Shown: positions 34,474 through 42,921 of the stretch, one piece after another
How positions within the stretch are numbered: position 1 is the stretch's first letter
Layout: every line of letters starts with the position of its first letter
From: Isoetes taiwanensis
Lineage: Eukaryota; Streptophyta; Lycopodiopsida; Isoetales; Isoetaceae
Assembly (NCBI GenBank): GCA_021234155.1
Contig: JAJEKV010000011.1
Location: forward strand, 13,679,255-13,743,254
DNA: 64,000 nucleotides
Reading direction: 5' to 3'
Program-made: the position numbers and the translations under genes
The notes under the pieces: model-generated
Told to the model about the DNA's origin: nothing
The model's database searches: none
The model's input: only the letters and a program-made list of their open reading frames with translations

Positions 34474-34942
34474 ATGGCCTCCACATCCTCAACCGCTGAT
34501 AAGGAAAAACGCAAGAGGATAGAACTCCCTTCTGACATAGTGTTGGGTGTTCTAATGAAGAGGTTGAAGGAGCAAGATGATCTTCTAAAGGAAAACGCCG
34601 TTACAATTCAGCAGAAAGAAGAAGAGAATGAATTCAACCTTCTCATGCTTCGTAGCCAAGAGAGGCAAATCAGCAGCTTTGAATAGAAGGTCGACAGATG
34701 ACATGCCCCAACAACCGCACCGAGGTGGTTATGACGGCAACGAGGATGCTAATTCAGCGTAAGAACACGTTGTGCTATTGGGACAGGAGCGGGACATGTA
34801 CAAAGAGATGGTGGACAGATTGGAGGAACGTTTGGATAGGGTGATTGCTCGCTTGAGGGGAAGAGATGAAGACGAAGACGAGGACGGAGCTGATGATGAT
34901 GATGAAGATAATGAAGAAGAGATCGCACTGGAGCAACAATGA
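34474..34942 (+). pseudogene. Small gene B, copy 2
   Basis: The ATG at 34,474 opens MASTSSTADKEKRKRIELPS, then DIVLGVLMKRLKEQDDLLKE and EEENEFNLLMLRSQERQI. The first frame stops at 34,684 after an indel. The remainder reads MVDRLEERLDRVIARLRGRD and an acidic tail, with a stop at 34,942. The predicted protein is about 155 residues: Ser-rich start, basic patch KRKR (possible nuclear signal), long coiled coil, acidic C-terminus. Such a layout suggests a nuclear protein-interaction role, which is inference. Confidence 0.6.
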
Positions 34943-35174
34943 GTCGTTGTATTTTGTTTTTCAATGTAACATCTTTCACAACTTTAATCAAAAGTAACCC
35001 TTTTTTATTATTATCTTGTAAAGCTTCACACGACGCGAAGCCACATAAATGCAAGCAATAGCGAACTCCAATCGCTCGCTACCAGATGATACAAATAAGA
35101 TCACACGACGCCGGCTACAGTTGTGCAAACAAGGTTGGAGGCAAGTACTTCGCGTCGTGTGAACATGCTACACA

Positions 35175-35975
35175 TTACAAGTACACTTTACCGATTCTTT
35201 GTCTCTTAGATCTCCACTGTTGCGATGCTAGTAGGGCCCTAGAATTTTGCCAAGCAACTTTCCGTTTTCTCTTCAGCATTATGCCAATGGTGTTTACGAC
35301 TTCTAGGTTGCTCCTTAAAGCGACCTTCTTGTCGTATTTAGCCATCGCCCTTCTATAAAACCACTCTATCATCTGTCTTAGAGGGTTGGTTCCCACATTT
35401 CCACCCCCTCTTTGAGTGTTACGATGAGAGGCTATTTTAGCTTGTTTATGCGACTTCTCCATGCCTTGTGCACTCCACACTGCTAGGCTTCCATACTTCC
35501 TAAAAAACCAAGGTGCATGAGCCCAAAAGATGTGCAAGTAGAGCGTGACTTCACTCTCTCCCCATGCGTCTATGAAAGCTTTAATAAATTTGTTATTCGC
35601 TTGCACGAACATTTCTGCATCTTCTCTTGTGAGGTCCATTCTCTGAATGTATGGGAACAATTCAGACAATGCATCCCATGCTTTTTTTTCCCTCAATGCC
35701 GAACGAACGCCATCTGTGCGGTCCTGCTCCGCATCAACCAGCAATTTTCCAAATTCATAGATCTTTTCTCCCATCTGGTTTCCGTTCAGAGCCTCTCTAT
35801 GATTCTTTATGAAGCATCGAGCTTTCACCCCTCCAATTGACACCTTACGAGGCACACTTGTTCTTCCTGCCCGTTTCTCATCGAGCTCTAATCTTACATT
35901 GCCACCATGCAAACCTGCTTCTGATAGAACATGTTCAACTCCACGAATTCCTTCCTCTCTTCTCTTCTTGTCTGA
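35175..35975 (-). pseudogene. Truncated transposase C-terminus, copy 2
   Basis: The cleanest copy, open for 245 residues: KARCFIKNHREALNGNQMGE, then LREKKAWDALSELFPYIQRM, then YLHIFWAHAPWFFRKYGSLA, then VWSAQGMEKSHKQAKIASHR, NTQRGGG, and a basic tail (KRKRKVAW, SKRQRIGKVYL). The pattern Y-x-H-hydrophobic-H-x-P...GSL...Q-x-x-E-x-x-H is like the last catalytic block (the Glu of DDE) of several eukaryotic cut-and-paste transposases. Its 5' end is at the duplication junction, so it lacks the other catalytic blocks. Confidence 0.8.
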
Positions 35976-36114
35976 AATGTACTCGCAACCGTAGATTCCA
36001 ACGTATCTCTAGTTTCTATATAAAACGTCCGAGGCCTTTGTCTTCTCCTATCCGCCATGTCCTGTTCTACCACATCCGCCCTCAGCCATCTCTCCTATTC
36101 TCCCATCACTTTCA

Positions 36115-36510
36115 ATGGCCTCCAGCTCCAGTTCCATCCCTGCCGAGATCTTGTCTCAAGTTTTGGTCAAGGAAATTCAGAACATTCGTCTTGGAAGCGA
36201 GGAACGGATCCGCCTTCTAAAAAAAAAAGAATGATGAAGACGCCGCCAAGCTGGTTGGCGGTAGAGGAAAAGGCCGCCTTCTACGGGAGGTGATTTTAGT
36301 GCGCGACAATCAATCGGTTGCCTTAGACCGCGAATTGCGCCCACGAGATATAACCTCCAAGAGAGGCTTAGGGCCGCAATCGGGGCGGAGAGGTCTGCCT
36401 GCCAGAGCTCAACTCGATGAGCGAGAAGATAAGGTTGCGTAATATGAGAACGTGGTTGGGGCGTGCAATCATGTTGGAGGAGCAGAAAAATTATCACCGC
36501 CCTCCGTGAA
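36115..36510 (+). pseudogene. Small gene A, copy 3
   Basis: The ATG at 36,115 gives MASSSSSIPAEILSQVLVKE and then IQNIRLGSEERIRLLK in one frame. A run of ten A then shifts it to an early stop. The rest of the gene matches copies 1 and 2. It carries the best-preserved N-terminus of the A group and shows that the A group resembles the B group (PSDIVLGVLMKRLKE) and the 29-kb genes (ADITLAMVMKRFKE). Confidence 0.55.
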
Positions 36511-36979
36511 GAGCTTGCCCGGCGATCATAGGCATCGGGCCCCTCCTAGAGGGGCCCGTTTTTTAATGTTTGTAATGGTTTTATTTCTGAATGGGAAAAG
36601 TTTTTGACAAATGTGCCGAATATTACGTTTCCTATTTTTAATTTTCAATATCCGTGGTAGAGAGAATGACAAGACAGATCACACGAAGCGAAACCCTTCA
36701 TAGGGTTTTAAAGCTCGTGTCACTTGATTCAGCGTGGTGTGATATACTGTCACGCTTAGAATAGTTATTAATGTGTTCCAAATGACAAGCACCATTAATG
36801 TGTTCTAGCGGACAACCGATGAAATCCGCCTTCGACACGTCGCGGCGCCAATGAAAGTGTGTTTAATATGTTCAAGCGCTAATATGTATAAATTGAGGTC
36901 CTTGCATTGTGCTCCTTCCGCCGGTTAGAGTCTTTTCTCCTCACTTCTATAATCTTAACGTCCCTCCCATTTGTCATCT

Positions 36980-37434
36980 ATGGCCTCCACATCCTCAACC
37001 GCTGATAAGGGAAAACGCAAGAGGATAGAACTCCCTTCTGACATAGTGTTGGGTGTTCTAATGAAGAGGTTGAAGGAGCAAGATGATCTTCTAAAGAAAA
37101 ACGCCGTTACAATTCAGCAGAAAGAAGAAGAGAATGAATTCAACTTTCTCATGCTTCGTAGCCAGGAGAGGCAAATCAGGCGGTTGAATAGAAGGCTGGA
37201 CAGGATGACATGCCCCAACAACTGCACTGAGGTGGTTATGACGGCAACGAGGATGCTAATTCAGGCAGAAGAACACGTTGTGCTATTCTATACAAAGAGA
37301 TGGTGGACAGATTGGAGGAACGTTTGGATAGGGTGATTGCTCGCTTGAGGGGAAGAGATGAAGACGAAGACGAGGACGGAGCTGATGATGATGATGAAGA
37401 TAATGAAGAAGAGATCGCACTGGAGCAACAATGA
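36980..37434 (+). pseudogene. Small gene B, copy 3
   Basis: The longest uninterrupted copy: ATG at 36,980 and open to 37,336 (118 residues), reading through the coiled coil, then RRLNRRLDRMTCPNNCTEVV, then a frame change caused by a 15-17-bp deletion relative to copy 2 (GGGACAGGAGCGGGACATG is missing). The acidic tail survives in another frame to 37,434. Upstream TATAAATTGAGG at about 36,887. Confidence 0.6.
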
Positions 37435-37671
37435 GTCGTTGTATTTTGTTTTTCAATGTAACATCTTTCACAACTTTAATCAAAAGTAACCCTTTTTTAT
37501 TATTATCTTGTAAAGCTTCACACGACGCGAAGCCACATAAATGCAAGCAATAGCGAAACTCCAATTGCTCAAGGCCATGATGATACAAAATAAGATCACA
37601 CGACGCTTGAGGTACAGTTGTGCAAACAAGGTTGGAGGCAAGTACTTCGCGTCGTGTGAACATGCTACACA

Positions 37672-40418
37672 TTACAAGTACACTTTACCGATTCTTTGTC
37701 TCTTAGATCTCCACTGTTGCGATGCTAGTGGGGCCCTAGAATTTTGCCAAGCAACTTTCCGTTTTCTCTTCAGCATTATGCCAATGGTGTTTACGACTTC
37801 TGGGTTGCTCCTTAAAGCGACCTTCTTGTCGTATTTAGCCATCGTCCTTCTATAAAACCACTCTGTCATCTGTCTTAGAGGGTTGGTTCCCACATTTCCA
37901 CCCCCTCTTTGAGTGTTACGATGAAAGGCTATTTTAGCTTGTTTATCACGACTTCTCCATGCCTTGTGCACTCCAAACTGCTAGGCTTCCATACTTCCTA
38001 AAAACCAAGGTGCATGAGCCCAAAAGATGTGCAAGTAGTCGTGACTTCACTCTCCCCATGCGTCTATGAAAGCTTTAATAAATTTGTTATTCGCTTGCAC
38101 GAACATTTCTGCATCTTCTCTTGTGAGGTCCATTCTCTGAATGTATGGGAACAATTCAGACAATGCATCCCATGCTTTTTTTTTTCCTCAATGCCGAACG
38201 AACGCCATCTGTGCGGTCCTGCTCCGCATCAACCAGCAATTTTCCAAATTCATAGACCTTTTCTCCCATCCGTTTCCGCTTCGAGCCTCTCTATGATTCT
38301 TTATGAAGCATCGAAGCTTTCACCCCTCCAATTGACACCTTACGAGGCACACTTGTTCTTCCCCGCCCGTTTCTCATCGAGCTCTAATCTTACATTGCCA
38401 CCATGCAAACCACGCTTCCGATAGAACATGTTCAACTCTACGAATTCCTTCCTCTCTTCTCTTCTTGTCCGAAATGTTCCACACGAATCTGCTTCAAAAA
38501 TATCATCTTGTCGATGATTCTCACAAAGCCGTGCAAAGTGCAGATATGAACCCTCTCTAATGGAATGGGGAAAATGCCATGGAACTTGGGATCTTCTTCT
38601 CCTCTATTAGGAGCATTTGCTTGGTTAAGGGACAAGGTTGAAACAGTCTTCCCAGTACTTGACTTCCTTGCATGATTGCAAAGATGCATAACTTTTTGCA
38701 TGTTCCTTGTCCTCCTCCACTTATGTTGTACATTGCTTTCTCGGTTTTTAAATCGGGCGCCAAGTGAAAAATTACTTTGTAAGATCCATAGTGATCTACT
38801 TGCAATTTTTCCCCTCCCTCGAATCTAGATATTAGACTCGGGATGTCAGTTTGATTGAACACCCATTTCAATACCTCGTGGGTTTCTTTCTGAACTTTAA
38901 AGAGACCTAACCACCAGGTGTCATCTTCGATTGACATGAGAACCATTTTTCCATACGCTTCTTCTCCTCGTCCCCACCTCTACATCTTTTTATTATTCTT
39001 GTTGCTCTTTGATTTAGCATGTGCAATTGCATTCTCAATTGCTCTATTTATGATGACAACGGATACCCTCTCATACTTCTCAAACTTGGTCGGGTTCCAT
39101 TTCATCCAATTTTATGCAAACTTCAATCTCACCATATTAGTTTCTCGCAATCTGTTAAGTCATAATATTTGACAAGGAATTGTAAGAGAGTAAACCAGTC
39201 AACCCAAAGATTATTATGCGTTCATTCATTCCAACTATATCACAACAATCCTTGCCATTCTTATCTTTTTTATGGCTATGGCGGGACCAAAGACATTCAA
39301 CGTGGTGCATCTCTCCTAATATGGCATACACCATCTTTGTCCTAGTAACCCTTGTATTCTCGACAATTTGTGGACGTGGAGCTAATACTTTTTGTGCCCA
39401 TTCTTTTCAACGCTTCGTGGAATGGCTTGAATAGAGAACGGTAACCAAGCCTACTGATGCCTACATCATCACAAACAGTCTGTACATCTGTCGCTTCTAA
39501 CTTCTTGTAGATCTCCCCTAGTACCATTTCCAATACCATCTTCTTGAGAGGAGAGTTGTAGGGCTGACAAATCATGTCCACTATCTCCCCGCTCGTCGCT
39601 AGGTTCTTCACTACACGTAACCAAGATTGCTTCTAGTTTTCCCAAATCTTAACGGCCTTTGCTAGTGTTGTAAACGGACCTTGTGGCCGTGACCCTGCGT
39701 CTGAATGCACCTGATCCAAACTTCAGTTCCTCTATCGATCGATAATGCTTCTTCCTTTCTCGCAAGCCAAGGGGTGTTTTCTTCAAATTCTTTAACCTAC
39801 ATTGAAGCCCAAAGTTTGCTCTTTTTCGAGCTCTTGGATCTTTTCTTGCAGCTGCCCTATCACCAATTTGGACTTGTCCACTTCGTATCTCAAAGAAGTT
39901 TCCCTCCCCAAGCCGTCATTCCTTTCCTTCATCACGATTGGAGTAATGAAGCGAGAGAAAAAAGAGTCTGCTGGTTTAAGTTATAATTCACTTGTGACAA
40001 TCGGAAGCGGCTCATCTCAAGGAACTCATTGATTCGATTCAATGCCTTCATCCTCTCAAATCTCTCACAATATCCCAAGAGGCCAGAGTTACCGTCACCA
40101 CAAAATCGGACTAAACTTGAAACGTCCCAAATGACGGTTTCTTGCCACTCAACGGATCCAATGGATATAAACCGCCATCCGCCCGGATGTCGACACTTTT
40201 TGAGCACGCAAGGACGCAACATGTCGAGGTCTAAGTTCTTATTTTTAGACCTCCTTTTTGCGATTGAAGACTGGAGCATATTCCCTCGAGTCGGTTGGAT
40301 CCTTATCCACACATCATTTGGAGCTTCCATACAAGCGTGGATCGCACGGCTTGAAATGAATGTGTACAATTTGTATGCCCCAAAGACATTAAACCGTTTG
40401 AGGCTCAAATCAGACTAA
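37672..40418 (-). pseudogene. Full-length but frame-shifted transposase-like gene of the giant element
   Basis: On the minus strand from about 40,418 down to 37,672 the open stretches line up as one gene of about 900 residues. N-terminal part (40,408-39,932): RPCVLKKCRHPGGWRFISIG and WDVSSLVRFCGDGNSG. Middle (39,611-39,342): MVLEMVLGEIYKKLEATDVQ. Then 38,946-38,557: LQVDHYGSYKVIFHLAPDLK, KTEKAMYNISGGGQGTCKKL and CIF, followed in another frame by CNHARKSS and ERVHICTLHGFVRIIDKM. Last the C-terminal block shared with copies 1 and 2. A DLK...GGGxG...CxxC block followed by a Q-x-x-E-x-x-H block is the order expected for a DDE transposase. I cannot place it in a named superfamily. At least five indels interrupt it. 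Confidence 0.7.
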
Positions 40419-40930
40419 CCTCGTTTTTGAAATTTCCAACGTGCATATGGAATCGAAAAGTCCATTCTCACACAATCCATGCTTTTATACAAAAGCAAAT
40501 TCAAAATTCGAATTGTAGGGGGGGGAAGCCCAGGGGATGAAGTAAAGATCCCGATTCACGAACTTTTAAGGCGCAATCGCAGCGCCCTCGAAAACGAAAA
40601 GTCTAATACAAAGCTTCAACCTACACATTCAAATTTTGAAATGTAGAAGGAATGGACTCTAAATGAAAATAGGGCAAGACAAGAATCGGTGATGCGCATG
40701 ATTGGTATCTGACAAACCAAGAGACACCGTCATGAGTTGCCGGTACTATAATGCAAGAGGCTTTTAGAAGCGCCACGTGTTAAGGCCAATGCAATCGACA
40801 ACCAACGAATTAAATACATATGGCGCCATAGATATCACGATTCCCTTTTCCGTGAGAATATTCCAAGCAAATCGGACGGGAAAAAAGGGGCGGAAATAGG
40901 GCGGGAATGGTCGATAGGAGGCCATTTTAG
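40300..40930. repeat. Internal copy of the right-end sequence (direct repeat, copy 1)
   Basis: This stretch is repeated in direct orientation at about 42,290-42,900. Shared blocks include CCATGCTTTTATACA, CAAAGCTTCAACCTACACAT, CAAGAGACACCGTCATGAGT, TTAAATACATATGGCGCCAT and GAATATTCCAAGCAAATC. It covers the presumed promoter and 5' end of the transposase gene and stops just short of the TIR (GGCCATTTT is present, the terminal 22 bases are not). Confidence 0.85.
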
Positions 40931-41038
40931 TTCATAAAACATAATATAACTTGGAATGATAGATATTTTATATGCAAATGGGAGACTATTGATGAGGGAC
41001 TTGTGTTTAATTTTAATTTGACAACAAATAAGAAAGTG

Positions 41039-41105
41039 GATCACACGATGCGAATTTAGTGTGTTCCATTTTTGTTGCATATGTACTATTCGCTTGGTGT
41101 GATCC
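41039..41105. repeat. Inverted motif pair (rightmost boundary)
   Basis: GATCACACGATGCGAA at 41,039-41,054 and ATTCGCTTGGTGTGATCC at 41,089-41,105, both slightly degenerate. It separates the transposase promoter region from the acidic protein gene. Confidence 0.75.
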
Positions 41106-41403
41106 TTGAAAAATAATATGCTCTTTGAAAAGGAATAATGACTTATGTACTTAAGAGTGGTAACACATGTACAGTAAAAAAAAAGTTAGGTATTCAAATG
41201 GAATTAGAAGCAAAAACGTTTTACATTCAAAATTTTTTATGGCCGTATGGATTTACATCATTTTGTAAATTTAAATGCCCGGAGGCTTCAACTATTCACA
41301 ACAAAAAAGCCCGGAGGTTGCAGTCATATGGTAAGAAGCTGGAGGCAAGCTGGAGGCTAAGAACAAGGAAAAAAAAATAAGAGGTGCTCTGCCCTAACAA
41401 ATT

Positions 41404-41826
41404 TCATTCATCTGCTTCACCATCTGCAAAAAAAAAAATAAGAAATAATCGTTAGTTGAATGCTTAAGAAAAGAAAGAAAACATGCATGTACCATGAACT
41501 AACGCCATGAGCTCCTCGAAGTCAGCGGATTCGTCTTTGACTTCTTTATCTTCTTCATCATCTTCGGCTTCTTCTCCGTCGGTAGACCACTCATTTTCTG
41601 AAGAATCTCCTATCCAGCCTTCAAGAACACCTGTGATGAACTCCTGCTCCGAAATTTCCTCTGATTCCTCATTCTCTGATTCCTCGTCAAAGGAATCAGA
41701 GGAATCAGAGGCATTCAGAGCAAGAACCGTGGGCAGCGGAGGGAACTGCGGAGGGAACACCTCTTCCAGCCGTAATAGGCGCCTCTTGGAGGACACCTCT
41801 GGCTCTTCCGTAGCTGCTCTCTTCAT
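41404..41826 (-). CDS. Acidic nuclear-type protein of the giant element, two exons
   Basis: Exon 1 is 41,493-41,826 and exon 2 is 41,404-41,423, joined by a 69-bp GT-AG intron with a strong polypyrimidine tract (GTACATG ... TTTTTTTTTGCAG). The splice is in frame and gives 117 residues ending in HDGEADE. The start is MKRAATEEPEVSSKRRLLRL, with two basic patches that could act as a nuclear signal. Then VFPPQFPPLP and a long acidic stretch (FDEESENEESEEISEQEF; EEAEDDEEDKEVKDESADF). Without the intron the ORF reads on to 41,464 with a less plausible tail. No family was recognised; the composition recalls histone chaperones or transcription activators, which is only a compositional remark. It is the only cargo gene here without a frame break. 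Confidence 0.7.
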
Positions 41827-42012
41827 GGCGATGGACTAGAGAAATTGGGCGGAGGATCTAGCGAAGATTGGGCGGAGATTGGGGGGGCGCCAATCTAGGC
41901 TGGAATAGATCTAGGCTGGATTAGACGTGAAAATCGTAGGAATGATTCGTATTCCAGTCCTATCAACCATCATTACATGCCATTATGTGCATATCTCGAA
42001 GTTTGAGCCATA

Positions 42013-42118
42013 TCTAATATCTTCCTTTTTTAACCTTATACCTAAATATCCAATATCTTCCTTTTTTAACCTTATTCCTAAATATCCAATATCTTCCTTT
42101 TTTAACCTTATTCCTAAA
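42013..42118. repeat. 36-bp tandem repeat, about three copies
   Basis: Three near-identical copies of CCAATATCTTCCTTTTTTAA followed by CCTTATTCCTAAATAT. Not coding. It lies near the right end of the giant element, upstream of the acidic gene. Confidence 0.9.
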
Positions 42119-42289
42119 CCTATATGATTTGAGTTTAATCTGAAAATGAACACCGATATAATTCGAATTTAACATACTATTTAATACCAAGATGCTACGT
42201 CACACTATGTCGATAATTGGGATTTAAAAAAAAACATTCCAAACCCTCCTCGAGAAAACCACGTAAGTGCCGACCTCACTTGTGTTTAA

Positions 42290-42900
42290 GTTTAATTTGA
42301 CAACAAGCAACTTCCATATCGTAGATCGTGACGGTGCCAAAATCAAGGTGTGGTATTTTTATGCCCCAACACAATTAAACCGTGTGAGCCGAACGTCCGT
42401 ATTAACCGTTTTGAAATTTGCAACGCGTGCATATGGAAATCGAAAAGTCCATTCTCCTACAATCCATGCTTTTATACATTAAGCAAATTCAAATTTCGAA
42501 TTGTAGGGGACGGAAGCCTGTATTAGGATGAAGTGAAGATCGGTTAAAGCGCGCGCCCGGCCCTCGAAATGAAAGTCCGATCCGATACAAAGCTTCAACC
42601 TACACATTCAAATTTTGAAATGTAGAAGGCGGACGCCAAGACGACGCTTACCAAGAGACACCGTCATGAGTTGCCGGTATGCTATAATGCAAGTGGCATT
42701 TTAGAAGCGCCACGTGTTGCATCAGTCCGTCTGACAACCAACAGAATTAAATACATATGGCGCCATGAATGTGCAATCCCCCTTATTCCGGAAGAATATT
42801 CCAAGCAAATCTGTAATTATGAGAGATTGGTATCCTAGGTGGCATGGGAAAAAGGGAGCGGAAATATGACGTGGAATGGCTGATAGGAGGCCATTTTCAG
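42290..42900. repeat. Right-end sequence (direct repeat, copy 2)
   Basis: Second copy of the block at 40,300-40,930, running into the terminal inverted repeat. Copies have diverged by many small indels. A stretch near 42,350 still matches the N-terminal coding region of the transposase. Confidence 0.85.
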
Positions 42901-42920
42901 ACCCCAAATCCGCCCTAATG
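42889..42920 (-). repeat. Right terminal inverted repeat of the giant element
   Basis: Exact reverse complement of 24,382-24,413, ending CCAAATCCGCCCTAATG. The gag sequence of the interrupted retroelement resumes at 42,921. Confidence 0.95.
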
Positions 42921-42921
42921 C

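Larger units (their letters stand above)
33502..35990. repeat. 2.49-kb tandem unit, copy 2
   Basis: Same layout as copy 1, with genes A, B and the truncated transposase C-terminus. The transposase similarity ends at the unit border, GAAATGTACTCGCAACC, where the full gene (third copy) reads GAAATGTTCCACACG. The duplication junction therefore lies within GAAATGT of the transposase gene. Confidence 0.92.
35991..38475. repeat. 2.49-kb tandem unit, copy 3
   Basis: Same layout again, but here the minus-strand transposase continues beyond the unit to about 40,418. This is therefore the ancestral copy, and copies 1 and 2 arose by duplication of the segment from gene A's promoter to the middle of the transposase. 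Confidence 0.92.
24382..42920. mobile_element. Giant 18.5-kb DNA element with perfect 32-bp TIRs and cargo genes
   Basis: Bases 24,382-24,413 and 42,889-42,920 are perfect inverted repeats (CATTAGGGCGGATTTGGGGT...). The two flanks join into the uninterrupted gag sequence seen in the neighbouring tandem copies (GGTGCCACAAAAGC at about 44,212 and 45,370), which proves that the block is an insertion. The target-site duplication is at most 2 bp. The interior holds a transposase-like gene on the minus strand, a histone H3-like gene, an acidic protein gene, several unrecognised genes, three copies of a 2.49-kb unit, and about 20 copies of the motif GATCACACGACGCGAA. Base composition is much richer in CpG than the flanking retroelements. 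It has no DNA polymerase B, retrovirus-like integrase or capsid gene that I can see, so it is not a recognisable Polinton. Confidence 0.9.

Noticed and set aside
41507-41839. Ser-rich + strand ORF opposite the acidic gene
   Set aside because: It is the antisense of the Glu/Asp-rich coding strand; the minus strand has the better start, splice sites and composition.
24382-42920. Polinton/Maverick or an integrated giant virus
   Set aside because: Size and long inverted ends fit loosely, but I found no protein-primed DNA polymerase, retrovirus-like integrase, packaging ATPase, protease or capsid protein, and the target duplication is not 6 bp.
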